Source: Deltaproteobacteria bacterium (GTDB lineage: Bacteria; Desulfobacterota; Desulfuromonadia; Desulfuromonadales; BM103). Taken from it: 55,200 nucleotides of DNA. The position numbers were made by a program, and so were the translations under genes. Location of the stretch: assembly GCA_005774545.1 (NCBI GenBank), contig VAUL01000017.1, positions 1 to 55,200 of the forward strand, given 5' to 3'. A model generated the notes under the pieces. The model was not told the origin of the DNA. It worked only from the letters and a program-made list of their open reading frames with translations, and ran no database searches. Below are positions 19,599-28,159 of this stretch, in pieces (within the stretch, counting starts at the first letter, position 1; every line of letters starts with the position of its first letter).

Positions 19599-19627
19599 TT
19601 GACAGTCCCCGCTCGAATGTTCCATCG
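19599..19627 (+). promoter_or_regulatory. Possible promoter of the Ehr-type operon (-35 only clear)
   Basis: A perfect TTGACA at 19599-19604 precedes the operon by about 60 bases. The -10 hexamer at normal spacing (around TTCCAT/TCCATC, 19620-19626) is poor, so this is a weak or activator-dependent candidate. Confidence 0.3.
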
Positions 19628-19662
19628 TGAGACATTGTTTTACGCCGGCCCCGGGAGCCTTC

Positions 19663-21633
19663 ATGATCTGGTTCGTCGCTGGGATGCTGATCACCGTTTT
19701 GTCCGGAGTGCCGGGGCTTCTTGCCGACCGGTCCGGTCGGGGCGGCGAGCGCCTGGCGTGCCTGCTGGTGCTGGCCGGGACGGCAAGTGCCGGCGCCGGC
19801 GTGCTCGCGGTCCTGGCCTCCGGAACCCCGGCGCTGCTGGCCGGACCGTGGGCCGTCCCCGGCGGCGAATTGGCCCTGCGCCTCGATCCGCTGGCCGCCG
19901 TCTTTCTCCTCCCCCTGTGCCTGGTGGTCGGCGGCGGTGCCGTCTACGGCCTCGGCTACTGGCCGCAGCGCGCGCACTCCGGCAACGGCCGGCGCTTCCG
20001 CTTCTTCTACGGGCTGCTCGCGGCGTCGATGATGCTGGTGCTGGCCGCCGACAACAGCCTGCTCTTTCTCTTCGCCTGGGAGGTCATGGCGGTCGCCGCC
20101 TTCTTCCTGGTCACCACCGAGCAGGAGAAGGCCGAAGCCCGCCGCGCCGGCTTCATCTACCTGGTGTCGGCCCATGCCGGCGCCCTGGCCCTGTTCGCGC
20201 TCTTCGCCCTGCTTGCCCGGCAGACCGGCACCCTCCATTTCCCCGCCGCGGCCAGCCTGGCCGGCGGCGGGGCCACGCTCCTCTTCCTGCTCGGCCTGTT
20301 CGGCTTCGGCTTCAAGGCCGGGCTGATGCCGCTGCACATCTGGCTGCCGATCGCCCATGCCGCCGCCCCCAGCCACGCTTCCGCGCTCCTTTCCGGGATC
20401 GTGCTCAAGACCGGCATCTACGGCTTGCTGCGGCTGACCTCGTTTTTCACCGAAATCCCCCCCTGGTGGGGGTGGAGCGTCCTGGCCCTCGGCGCCGTCT
20501 CCGGAATCCTCGGCGTCGCCCTGGCCCTGGCCCAGCACGATCTCAAGCGCCTGCTCGCCTATCACAGCGTCGAGAACATCGGCATCATCGCCATGGGGAT
20601 CGGCCTGGCCCTGCTGGGGCGCAGCTACGGGTCCCCGGCCCTGACGCTGCTGGGGCTGGCCGGGGCCCTGCTCCACGTGATCAATCACGGACTCTTCAAG
20701 TCGCTGCTCTTCTTCAGCGCCGGGGCGGTGGTGCACGCCACCGGCAGCCGCGAGATCGACCACTACGGCGGCCTGCTCCGCCGCCAGCCGTGGACGGCGG
20801 CGTGCTTTCTCGGCGGGGCCGTGGCGATTTGCGGCCTGCCGCCGTTCAACGGCTTCGTCAGCGAGTGGCTGATTTACCTGGCGGCCTTCGACACCATGCG
20901 CGGCAGTACCCTTACCCTGCGCCTGGCGGTGCTGGCGGCGCCGGCCCTGGCGCTGATCGGCGGGCTGGCGCTGGCCTGTTTCGTCAAGGTCTTCGGCGTG
21001 GCGTTTCTCGGCGAACCGCGCAGTGCCGCGGCGGCCGCCGTCGATCATGATGCCGCTCCGAGCATGCGCGGGCCGATGCTGGCCCTGCTGCTGGCCTGTG
21101 CCTGGATCGGGCTGCTCCCGGGGATGCTGGCACCGCTGCTGCAGGAGGCCGCAGGCGTCTGGGCCCCGCTGCCGCGGGTGACCGGCCTGGCGGCGCCGCT
21201 GGCGCCGCTGCCGCTGGTCGGCGCCGTCGGCTGGGTGCTGCTCCTCTACCTGGCCGCGCTCGGCTGGTGGCTGCACCGGCGCAGCCGCAATGCGCCGCGC
21301 GACGTCCCGACCTGGGGCTGCGGCTACGCGGCGCCGACGCCGCGCATGCAGTACACCGCCTCGTCGTTCGCCGATTTCCTGGTCGGCCAGTTCCGTGTCG
21401 GGCTGTGGACGGAGCGTCACGGCGGCAGGGTGACGGGGCTGTTCCCGGCGCCGCGGGCCTTCTCCAGTCATACTCCCGATGCGGTTCTCGACCGCGCCCT
21501 GCTGCCGGGGTTCCGGACCCTGGCGCGCAGTTGCAGCTGGCTGCGCGCCCGCGTCCAGAACGGCCGCGTCCCCACCTATCTGCTGTACGTCGCCATGACC
21601 CTGCTCGTCCTGCTGGTCGTGGCGGCGCGCTGA
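19663..21633 (+). CDS. hyfB: Hydrogenase-4 subunit B-like (NuoL/Mrp antiporter-like) membrane protein
   Basis: 656 aa, polytopic. It has the antiporter-like signatures FGFKAGLMPLHIWLPIAHAAAPS and LKRLLAYHSVENIGIIAMG, and LFLFAWEVMAVAAFFLVTTE, which match HyfB/HycC rather than NuoL. The C-terminal part (TWGCGYAAPTPRMQYTASSF) is also typical of HyfB. Start ATG 19663 has GGGAG at 19653-19657. It is the first gene of six encoding an Ehr-type, hydrogenase-4-like complex; this subunit is expected to move H+ or Na+. Ion specificity cannot be read from the sequence. Confidence 0.9.
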   Translation: MIWFVAGMLITVLSGVPGLLADRSGRGGERLACLLVLAGTASAGAGVLAVLASGTPALLAGPWAVPGGELALRLDPLAAVFLLPLCLVVGGGAVYGLGYWPQRAHSGNGRRFRFFYGLLAASMMLVLAADNSLLFLFAWEVMAVAAFFLVTTEQEKAEARRAGFIYLVSAHAGALALFALFALLARQTGTLHFPAAASLAGGGATLLFLLGLFGFGFKAGLMPLHIWLPIAHAAAPSHASALLSGIVLKTGIYGLLRLTSFFTEIPPWWGWSVLALGAVSGILGVALALAQHDLKRLLAYHSVENIGIIAMGIGLALLGRSYGSPALTLLGLAGALLHVINHGLFKSLLFFSAGAVVHATGSREIDHYGGLLRRQPWTAACFLGGAVAICGLPPFNGFVSEWLIYLAAFDTMRGSTLTLRLAVLAAPALALIGGLALACFVKVFGVAFLGEPRSAAAAAVDHDAAPSMRGPMLALLLACAWIGLLPGMLAPLLQEAAGVWAPLPRVTGLAAPLAPLPLVGAVGWVLLLYLAALGWWLHRRSRNAPRDVPTWGCGYAAPTPRMQYTASSFADFLVGQFRVGLWTERHGGRVTGLFPAPRAFSSHTPDAVLDRALLPGFRTLARSCSWLRARVQNGRVPTYLLYVAMTLLVLLVVAAR

Positions 21634-21643
21634 GCGGGGCGCC

Positions 21644-22564
21644 ATGGAACTGTTTGCCCGCGCCGCCCTGCACCTGACCCTGCTGCTGGTTTTCGCGCCG
21701 CTCCTGTCGGGAGTGATCGCCCGGACCAAGGCGCTTTTCGCCGGCCGGACCGGCGCCCCGCTGCTGCAGCCCTACTTCGATCTGGCCCGGCTGCTGCGCA
21801 AGGAGAGCGTCTTCAGCCGCACGACCACCTGGGTCTTCCTGGCCGGGCCGGTGGCCGGGGTGGCGGTACCGGTGCTCGCCGCGCTGCTGATGCCGTTCGG
21901 GGCGCTCCCCGCCCCGTTCGCCTTCACCGGCGACCTGCTGCTGTTCGTCTACCTCTTCGGGGTGGCGCGCTTTTTCACCGTGGCGGCGGCGCTGGACACC
22001 GGCTCGAGCTTCGAGGGGATGGGCGGGGCGCGCGAAGTGACCTTCGCCTGCCTGGCCGAGCCGACCGTGCTCTTCTGCCTGATCGTGCTGGCGCGGATCG
22101 CCGATTCGCTGTCCCTGTCCGCCCTGCTCGGCCCGCACCTGGCCGCGGCCTGGCGCACCCCTGCCGGCCTCTCCCTCGGCCTGGTGGTGGTCTGTCTGCT
22201 GGTGGTGCTGCTGGTGGAGAACTCGCGCATCCCCTTCGACGACCCGAACACCCATCTGGAGCTGACCATGGTCCACGAGGTCATGGTCCTCGACCACAGC
22301 GGCCCGCCTTTTGCCCTGGTCCTGTACGGGGCGGCGCTCAAGCTGATGGTCCTCGGTGCGCCGATCGTCCGTCTGCTGCTGCCGGTCGCCACCGGGCACT
22401 GGGCCGGCGACGCGCTGCTGTTCCTTGCCGGCATGCTGCTGCTGGCGGTGCTGATCGGCATCGTCGAGTCGGTCATCGCCCGCCTGCGCCTGGTGCGGAT
22501 TCCGCAGGTGCTGATCGGCACCACCCTGCTCTCGGGGTTCGCCCTGGTGCTGGTGCTGCGCTAA
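21644..22564 (+). CDS. hyfC: Hydrogenase-4 subunit C-like (NuoH-like) membrane protein
   Basis: 306 aa, about eight helices. PYFDLARLLRKESVFSRTT and ENSRIPFDDPNTHLELTMVHE are characteristic of HyfC/HycD; the second holds the acidic cluster equivalent to the NuoH quinone-channel loop. It should join the peripheral Fe-S module to the membrane arm. It starts 10 bases after hyfB. Confidence 0.92.
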   Translation: MELFARAALHLTLLLVFAPLLSGVIARTKALFAGRTGAPLLQPYFDLARLLRKESVFSRTTTWVFLAGPVAGVAVPVLAALLMPFGALPAPFAFTGDLLLFVYLFGVARFFTVAAALDTGSSFEGMGGAREVTFACLAEPTVLFCLIVLARIADSLSLSALLGPHLAAAWRTPAGLSLGLVVVCLLVVLLVENSRIPFDDPNTHLELTMVHEVMVLDHSGPPFALVLYGAALKLMVLGAPIVRLLLPVATGHWAGDALLFLAGMLLLAVLIGIVESVIARLRLVRIPQVLIGTTLLSGFALVLVLR

Positions 22565-22576
22565 CGGGGGGCGGTC

Positions 22577-23215
22577 ATGGCCGAATTGAGCAACCTCTGC
22601 CTGCTGCTGGTGATCCTGGTGAACTTCTTCACTCTGGGGAGCGCCCGGCTCGGTGCCTGCATCCATGCGGTGGCCCTGCAGGGCGCGGTGCTGGCGCTGC
22701 TGCCGCTGGCCACCCACGGCCTGAACGGGCATACGCTGCTGCTGGCCGCCGGCGCCCTGGCCCTCAAGGGAGCGCTGATCCCCTGGCTGCTGCTGCGGGC
22801 GATCCGCGAGGTGCGCATCCGCCGCGAGATGGAGCCGCTGATCGGCTTCGTCCCGACGCTTGTGCTCGGCGCGCTGGCCACCGCCGGGGCCTTCATCTTC
22901 GCCGACCGGCTGCCGCTGATCGAGGCGCATCAGGGCGGGTTGTTCATCCCCACCTCCCTGGCGACGCTGTTCACCGGTTTCCTGCTGCTGGTCAGCCGGC
23001 GCAAGGCGCTCACCCAGGTGGTCGGCTACCTGGTCCTGGAGAACGGCATCTACATCTTCGGCATCCTCCTCGCCGAGGCGATGCCGCTGATGGTCGAGGC
23101 CGGCGTCCTCCTCGACCTGCTGGTGGCGGTCTTCGTCATGGGGATCGTCCTCGACCAGATCAACCGCGAGTTCTCGACGCTCGACACCGAGCAGCTTTCC
23201 GCCCTCAAGGACTGA
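22577..23215 (+). CDS. hyfE: Hydrogenase-4 subunit E-like (NuoK-related) membrane protein
   Basis: 212 aa, about six helices. The C-terminal half contains VVGYLVLENGIYIFGILLAE with the conserved membrane glutamate that corresponds to NuoK. HyfE proteins are present in Hyf and Ehr-type complexes but absent from simpler Ech types. Start ATG 22577 follows a G-rich ribosome site, 12 bases after hyfC. Confidence 0.9.
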   Translation: MAELSNLCLLLVILVNFFTLGSARLGACIHAVALQGAVLALLPLATHGLNGHTLLLAAGALALKGALIPWLLLRAIREVRIRREMEPLIGFVPTLVLGALATAGAFIFADRLPLIEAHQGGLFIPTSLATLFTGFLLLVSRRKALTQVVGYLVLENGIYIFGILLAEAMPLMVEAGVLLDLLVAVFVMGIVLDQINREFSTLDTEQLSALKD

Positions 23216-23219
23216 GCCG

Positions 23220-24647
23220 ATGCTCGCCGCCCTGATCCTCTTGCCCCTCGCCCTGGTTCCGGTGGCCCTGCTGGCCCCCTGGTACCGGCTGCGCTCGTGG
23301 CTGCTGCCGGCCGCCGGCGCCGGCCACCTGCTGCTGGTGCTGCTGGCCCTGGGGCACGTCGCCGATGCCGCCCCCGGCGCGTGGATCGGCCTCGACCCGC
23401 TGTCGCGCCTGGTGCTGCTGGTCGCCAGCCCGCTTTACCTGGGTTGCGCCCTGTATGCCGTCGATTACCTGGAAATGCGCCGCGAGCGCGGCAACCGCAC
23501 CATGGTGCCGTGCCTGCTGCTGTTCCTCGCCGCCCTGACCCTGGCGGCCATGTCCCGCCACCTCGGCCTCCTCTGGCTCGCCCTGGAGACCACCACCCTG
23601 GCCAGTGCGCCGCTGATCTACTTCAACCGCAACCGGCTCTCCATCGAAGCGACCTGGAAGTACCTGCTGATCTGTTCGGTGGGGATCGCGCTGGCGATGC
23701 TCGGGCTGCTCTTCGTCGCCTATGCCGCCCTGCGCGGCGGCGCCCCCGTCAGTCTGCTGCTCACCGACCTGCTCGCTGCCGGGCCGGTGCTCTCCCGGCC
23801 CTGGCTGCATGCCGGGTTCGTCCTGCTGCTGATCGGGTTCGGCACCAAGATGGGGCTGGCGCCGCTGCACGCCTGGAAGCCCGATGCCTACGGCGAGGCG
23901 CCGGGGCTGGTCGGCGCGCTGATGGCCGGTGGGCTCACCAGCCTGGCCTTCCTGGCCGTGCTGCGCGTGATGCAGGTCATGACCGCGGCCGGCGCGCTGG
24001 GCGTGGCCCGGCCGATCCTGCTCGGCCTGGGACTCTTCTCCCTGCTGCTGGCGGCGCTGTTCATGATGCGCCAGGGCGATTTCAAGCGCATGCTCGCCTA
24101 CTCCAGCATCGAGCACATGGGGCTGCTGGCGGTCGGGGTGGGGATCGGCGGGCTGGCGACCTTCGGCGCCCTGCTGCACCTGGTCAACAACGCCCTGGCC
24201 AAGGGCTGCCTGTTCCTGAGCGCCGGCAACATCCACCGCGCCTTCGCCAGCAAGCGTCTCAGCGACGTGCGCGGCGCCCTGGTCGCCCTGCCGTTCTCCG
24301 GCGCCCTGTTCCTGACGGCCTTCCTGGCGGTGACCGGCACGCCGCCCTTCGGCATCTTCATCAGCGAATTCACGATCCTGCGCGGCATTTTCGATGCCGG
24401 CCGGCTCTGGGTGGGGCTGACGGTGCTGGTGCTGCTGGCCACGGTGTTCATCGGCATGGGCGCTTCGGTGCTGGCCGTTTCCCAGGGGGAGCCGACCGAC
24501 CGCGACCTGGCCTTCGCCGACCGCTTCCTGCTGGTCGCGCCGCCGCTGGCCATGCTGCTGGCCGTGCTGCTGCTCGGCGTGTACATTCCCGAGCCGCTGT
24601 GGCAGCTTCTCGAGCAGGCCCGGCTGCTGGTCGAGGGGGGGGCATGA
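23220..24647 (+). CDS. hyfF: Hydrogenase-4 subunit F-like (NuoM/N-type) membrane protein
   Basis: 475 aa antiporter-like subunit. FGTKMGLAPLHAWKPDAYGEAP and FKRMLAYSSIEHMGLLAVG are the key helices; the AWKPDAYGEAP form is specific to HyfF. LLWLALETTTLASAPLIYFN carries the membrane Glu. It overlaps the large-subunit gene by ATGA. With HyfB it provides two candidate ion channels. Confidence 0.92.
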   Translation: MLAALILLPLALVPVALLAPWYRLRSWLLPAAGAGHLLLVLLALGHVADAAPGAWIGLDPLSRLVLLVASPLYLGCALYAVDYLEMRRERGNRTMVPCLLLFLAALTLAAMSRHLGLLWLALETTTLASAPLIYFNRNRLSIEATWKYLLICSVGIALAMLGLLFVAYAALRGGAPVSLLLTDLLAAGPVLSRPWLHAGFVLLLIGFGTKMGLAPLHAWKPDAYGEAPGLVGALMAGGLTSLAFLAVLRVMQVMTAAGALGVARPILLGLGLFSLLLAALFMMRQGDFKRMLAYSSIEHMGLLAVGVGIGGLATFGALLHLVNNALAKGCLFLSAGNIHRAFASKRLSDVRGALVALPFSGALFLTAFLAVTGTPPFGIFISEFTILRGIFDAGRLWVGLTVLVLLATVFIGMGASVLAVSQGEPTDRDLAFADRFLLVAPPLAMLLAVLLLGVYIPEPLWQLLEQARLLVEGGA

Positions 24648-26164
24648 GTCCGCTGCACGCCGCTATCCCGGTGGCCAACGGCGGGGCGCTCCCTTTGGCC
24701 GACCTGCCGCTGCTCGGCCGGGGGCATTTCACCGGGGCCCTTCTCGCCGAGGTCGCCGAAGGGGCGCGGGTGGCGGCTCTCTTTGCCACGCCCGGCGGCA
24801 GGGACCTGGAGCTGTACGCCGTGCTGGCGCGCGATGGCCGCGGCGACCTGGCGGTGCTGCGGACGGAGATTGCCGAGGGGTTCCCGGCGCTGGCGGCCCG
24901 CTGCCCCGAACTGCAGCTGTTCGAGCGCGAAATCGCCGAGCAGTACGGCTGTACCCCGGGCGGCCACCCCTGGTTCAAGCCGGTGCGCTTCCATCGCAGC
25001 TGGCGCACCGGGCGCGATGCCTGGGGGCGCGGTGCGGCGCGCCCCCGGCCGGCGGTCCAGGAGTTCTACCGGGTGACGGGGGACGAGGTGCACGAGGTGG
25101 CGGTCGGCCCGGTGCATGCCGGGGTGATCGAACCGGGGCACTTCCGCTTCCAGTGCCACGGCGAGCAGGTCATGCACCTGGAAATCGCCCTCGGCTACCA
25201 GCACCGCGACGTCGAGCGGCTGCTGCTGGGCGGTCCGCATCCGGCCACTCCCCACCAGGTGGAGACCGTGGCCGGCGACACCAGTGTCGGCCATGCCAGT
25301 GCCTGGGCCCATCTCTGCGAGGCGCTGGGCGGCGCCGAGGTTCCCCCCCGGGGCGCGGTGCTGCGGCTGGCGGCCCTGGAACTGGAGCGCCTGGCCAACC
25401 ATGTCGGCGACATCGGCGCTCTGGCCAACGATGTCGGCTTCCTCCCCGTGGCCGCGTTCTGCGGCCGGCTGCGCGGCGACTACCTGAATGCCACCGCAGT
25501 CCTGTGCGGCAACCGCTTCGGCCGCGGCCTGATCCGGCCCGGCGGCGTCAGCGCCGACCTGGCCGACGAGCAGGCGGCGGCCCTGCGCGAGCGCCTGGCA
25601 CCCGTGGCCCGGGACACCCGCGGCGCCCTGGAACTGTTCTTCGACACCCCGTCGGTGCTGGCGCGCCTCGAAGGGACCGGTCATGTCGCGGCGGCCGATG
25701 CCGCCGCCGTCGGGCTGGTCGGCGTGGCCGGCCGGGCCTGCGGCCTGAAGCGCGATGCGCGCGCCCACTACCCCCTCGGCGCCTACCGGGCCGCCGGGGT
25801 CGAACCGGCGGTCAAATGGGGCGGCGATGTCTATGCCCGGGCCGCGGTCCGCCGCGAAGAGGTCGCGGTGTCGCTGGCCCTGGTCGACCAGGCCCTGGCC
25901 GGACTGCCGCCGGGACCGGTGCGGACGGCGAGCGGGGCGTTGCGGCCGCATGCACTGGCCGTGGCCCTGGTCGAAGGGTGGCGCGGCGAGATCGTCCACG
26001 TCGCCCTGACCGATGCGGCCGGCCGCTTTGCCCGCTACAAGATCGTCGATCCGTCGTTCCGCAACTGGACCGGGCTGGCGCTGGCGTTGCGCGGCGAGCA
26101 GATTTCCGACTTTCCGCTGTGCAACAAGAGCTTCAACCTGTCGTACTGCGGTTTCGACCTCTAG
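24644..26164 (+). CDS. Ehr-type hydrogenase large subunit-like protein (NuoCD-like, lacks [NiFe] cysteines)
   Basis: 506 aa. The N-terminal about 140 residues are NuoC-like (EREIAEQYGCTPGGHPWFKP). The rest is NuoD/HycE-like (IALGYQHRDVERLL, WGGDVYARAAVRREEV). In true group 4 [NiFe] hydrogenases a CxxC follows the LGY..HR segment and a DPCxxC ends the protein. Here those places read ETVAGDTSVGHASAW and DPSFRNWTG, so all four metal-binding cysteines are missing. The C-terminus is DFPLCNKSFNLSYCGFDL. This is the Ehr (energy-converting hydrogenase-related) form. Substrate is unknown; quinone or another carrier in the vacated site is inference. Start ATG 24644 overlaps hyfF. Confidence 0.88.
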   Translation: MSPLHAAIPVANGGALPLADLPLLGRGHFTGALLAEVAEGARVAALFATPGGRDLELYAVLARDGRGDLAVLRTEIAEGFPALAARCPELQLFEREIAEQYGCTPGGHPWFKPVRFHRSWRTGRDAWGRGAARPRPAVQEFYRVTGDEVHEVAVGPVHAGVIEPGHFRFQCHGEQVMHLEIALGYQHRDVERLLLGGPHPATPHQVETVAGDTSVGHASAWAHLCEALGGAEVPPRGAVLRLAALELERLANHVGDIGALANDVGFLPVAAFCGRLRGDYLNATAVLCGNRFGRGLIRPGGVSADLADEQAAALRERLAPVARDTRGALELFFDTPSVLARLEGTGHVAAADAAAVGLVGVAGRACGLKRDARAHYPLGAYRAAGVEPAVKWGGDVYARAAVRREEVAVSLALVDQALAGLPPGPVRTASGALRPHALAVALVEGWRGEIVHVALTDAAGRFARYKIVDPSFRNWTGLALALRGEQISDFPLCNKSFNLSYCGFDL

Positions 26165-26173
26165 GATACGGCA

Positions 26174-26929
26174 ATGCTGAAGATCCTCCGTGAACGTCTG
26201 CGCCAGGGGCACCGCACCGCCCGCTACCCGAAGGAGCCGCCGCTCCTCCCCGAACGCTTCCGCGGCGCCCCGCGGATCGATCCCGGGCGTTGCGTCGATG
26301 ACTGCCGACTCTGCGCCGCGGCCTGCCCGTTCGGGGCGATCGAGCCGGCGGCGGCTGGTGTGCGCCTCGACCTCGGCCGCTGCATCTTCTGCGGCGAATG
26401 CGCCGCGGCCTGCCCGACCGGGGCCCTGGCCTTCAGCCGCGATCACCGCCTGGCCGCCCGGTGCCGGGACGACCTGCTGGCCGGCCCCGACGGGCACCGG
26501 CTGGCCATCGCCCTGGACGGCGAAATGCGCCGGCTGTTCGGCCGCTCCCTCAAACTGCGCCAGGTGTCGGCGGGCGGGTGCAACGCCTGCGAAGCCGACC
26601 TCAACGTGCTCAACACCCTGGTCTTCGACCTCGGCCGCTTCGGCATCCAGTTCGTCGCTTCGCCGCGCCACGCCGACGGCCTGCTGGTCACCGGCCCGGT
26701 CAGCGAGAACATGCGCTCTGCACTGCTCGAGACCTTTGCGGCGCTCCCCGCGCCGAAGCTGGTCATCGCCTCCGGTGCCTGTGCCATCGGCGGCGGACCG
26801 TTCCGCGGCTCCCCCGAGTGCCACGACGGCATCGGCGCTCTTCTCCCCGTCGATCTGTACATCCCCGGCTGCCCGCCGCACCCCTACACCGCCCTCGACG
26901 GACTGCTGCGCCTGCTCGGCCGGCTCTAG
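26174..26929 (+). CDS. Ehr-type small subunit: 2x[4Fe-4S] ferredoxin fused to NuoB-like domain
   Basis: 251 aa. The N-terminal ferredoxin domain has Cys40, 44, 47 and 51 (CVDDCRLCAAACP, with one extra residue in the first gap) and Cys70, 73, 76 and 80 (CIFCGECAAACP). From about residue 125 it is NuoB/HycG-like with GGCNACEADL, GACAIGG and PGCPPHP, which supply the four ligands of the proximal [4Fe-4S] cluster. It thus combines HyfH and HyfI in one chain. The electron path is intact although the partner large subunit lacks a [NiFe] site. It starts 9 bases after the large-subunit gene and ends the operon. Confidence 0.9.
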   Translation: MLKILRERLRQGHRTARYPKEPPLLPERFRGAPRIDPGRCVDDCRLCAAACPFGAIEPAAAGVRLDLGRCIFCGECAAACPTGALAFSRDHRLAARCRDDLLAGPDGHRLAIALDGEMRRLFGRSLKLRQVSAGGCNACEADLNVLNTLVFDLGRFGIQFVASPRHADGLLVTGPVSENMRSALLETFAALPAPKLVIASGACAIGGGPFRGSPECHDGIGALLPVDLYIPGCPPHPYTALDGLLRLLGRL

Positions 26930-26962
26930 CCCGGAGGGGCCGGCTGCGGGCGGGCGCGCTGC

Positions 26963-26990
26963 TTGCCATGGGCGCGTTTCATGATAGTCT
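26963..26990 (+). promoter_or_regulatory. Predicted sigma70 promoter for the receiver-domain gene at 27033
   Basis: TTGCCA (26963-26968), 16 bases, TAGTCT (26985-26990). It lies 43 bases upstream of the start codon and separates this gene from the Ehr-type operon. Confidence 0.6.
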
Positions 26991-27032
26991 GCGTAATGTC
27001 GGGGTGGCGAATACGGGCGGGGTGCAGCGGCG

Positions 27033-27413
27033 ATGCGTATCTGGGTGATCGACGACGACCAGGCGATCTGCAATTTGCTCAGGATCATGCTCTCGGCACG
27101 GGGGCATGAGGTGGCCACTTTCAGCGATCCCACGGCGACCCCGGTCCTGTGCGACGACGGCACCCCCTGTGCCGCGGATGTCATGCTGATCGACTATTTC
27201 ATGCCGAACATGAACGGCCTGGAGTTCCTCAAGGTTCTCGACGCGCGCGGCTGCCGCGGGGCCAGGGCGATCATCACCGCCCACTACTCTCCCGAACTCG
27301 GCCGGGAACTTGCCGGCATGGGGGTCGCCTGCTTCAGGAAGCCGTTCCGCTGGGGGGACGTTGTCGGCTGGCTGGATGATTGCGCGCAGAAGACGGCCAC
27401 GGTCTCCCCGTGA
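27033..27413 (+). CDS. Single-domain response regulator (receiver)
   Basis: 126 aa, receiver domain only. The acidic pocket IDDDQA, phospho-acceptor Asp in LIDYFMPNMNG, and the conserved Lys in CFRKPF are present. There is no output domain, so it acts by protein contact or phosphotransfer. No kinase is adjacent. It has its own promoter and a likely shared terminator with the convergent RDD gene. Confidence 0.85.
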   Translation: MRIWVIDDDQAICNLLRIMLSARGHEVATFSDPTATPVLCDDGTPCAADVMLIDYFMPNMNGLEFLKVLDARGCRGARAIITAHYSPELGRELAGMGVACFRKPFRWGDVVGWLDDCAQKTATVSP

Positions 27414-27444
27414 AGCATCCCCCGGCTGCTCCCCGTTGATGCGC

Positions 27445-27472
27445 AAGGGCCGCCCCCCACGGAGCGGCCCTT
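27445..27472. terminator. Bidirectional hairpin between convergent genes
   Basis: AAGGGCCGC (27445-27453) pairs with GCGGCCCTT (27464-27472) across a 10-base loop. It sits between the receiver gene (plus) and the RDD gene (minus). T-runs are short on both sides. Confidence 0.55.
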
Positions 27473-27507
27473 GGATTGTCCGCCGCCCGGCAGGGCGGCG
27501 CGCGTGC

Positions 27508-27894
27508 TCAGCCGGCGGCGTGTGAGTCGCCGGTGCTCCGGACCACGCAGCCGGCCGCGTAGTCGTGGAAGGCCTGGCGTTTGTCGGTAAAGAAGATCAG
27601 GACCAGCCCGGCGCCGAGGGAGATGAACGACACCAGTTTCGCCCAGTACCTGACGCTGGCCCGCCAGAAGCCGATGCGGTTCCCCTGCGGGTCTGCCACC
27701 TGCAGGCCGAGCAGCTTCTTGCCGGGGGTCGCCTGCAGTGCACTGCTTTCCATGGCCGCGAAGTAGAGCCAGCCCGCCAGGAATTCCAGCCCCCCGAACT
27801 GTGGCAATACGGTCCGGCAGACGAAGCCGGCCAGCAGCAGGACCGGCAGGTCGATGAAGAAGGCGGCCAGTCTTTTCAGGCAATACGATGCCAT
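27508..27894 (-). CDS. RDD family membrane protein
   Basis: 128 aa. It begins MASYCLKRLAAFFIDLPVLL; the R and D of the first helix and TPGKKLLGLQVADPQGN, GFWRASVRYWAKL and DKRQAFHDYAAGCVV are RDD-family landmarks. Three membrane helices are expected. Start ATG 27892-27894 has GGAGG close upstream; a longer in-frame extension contains the predicted promoter and is rejected. RDD proteins are of unknown or varied transport-related function. Confidence 0.88.
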   Translation of the reverse strand: MASYCLKRLAAFFIDLPVLLLAGFVCRTVLPQFGGLEFLAGWLYFAAMESSALQATPGKKLLGLQVADPQGNRIGFWRASVRYWAKLVSFISLGAGLVLIFFTDKRQAFHDYAAGCVVRSTGDSHAAG

Positions 27895-27926
27895 GCGGTT
27901 CCTCCCCGGTGGTGCTGGATCGACAG

Positions 27927-27955
27927 AGGATAGCGTTGTGCGCGCCAATGTACAA
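27927..27955 (-). promoter_or_regulatory. Predicted sigma70 promoter for the RDD gene
   Basis: On the minus strand TTGTAC (27955-27950), 17 bases, TATCCT (27932-27927), about 35 bases before the start codon. Confidence 0.6.
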
Positions 27956-28019
27956 GTCTGCCGTACGGCGGGCGGTTTCCTGCCAACATCCGTGCTGGCC
28001 CGGCCGATCATGTTTCTCC

Positions 28020-28049
28020 TTGAAACCGGCGGCTGCTTTCTGCTATCTC
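28020..28049 (+). promoter_or_regulatory. Possible promoter for the hemerythrin gene
   Basis: TTGAAA (28020-28025), 18 bases, TATCTC (28044-28049), leaving a leader of about 105 bases before the start. The 265-base gap between the RDD and hemerythrin genes otherwise shows nothing I can name. Confidence 0.4.
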
Positions 28050-28159
28050 ATCGACAACCGGCAGCCCGCCGCCGGTGTTTTCGATAATCGTTTCGGCGGC
28101 TTGCCTTTGGCCCGCGGGTTTGTTGCGCGACGGCCGGGGGGCCGCAAGAGGAATTGACC

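Larger units (their letters stand above)
19302..19662. other. 361-base gene-free region between rnhA and the Ehr-type operon
   Basis: No convincing protein gene. On the minus strand it holds a perfect intrinsic terminator (19388-19419), a CCGGCAC/GTGCCGG hairpin (19434-19453) and a CCGCGAAGCGG hairpin near 19512, ordered as in a structured leader or small RNA. On the plus strand, TTGACA at 19599-19604 is a possible -35 element for the downstream operon. A 25-codon minus-strand frame near 19400-19480 ends in the terminator stem and is not supported further. Confidence 0.5.

Noticed and set aside
24644-26164. Annotation of the large subunit as a working [NiFe] hydrogenase.
   Set aside because: None of the four metal-binding cysteines is present.
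24098-27184. A 1028-codon minus-strand frame opposite the Ehr-type genes.
   Set aside because: Recognised NuoM-, NuoCD- and NuoB-like proteins occupy the plus strand; the antisense product has no domain.
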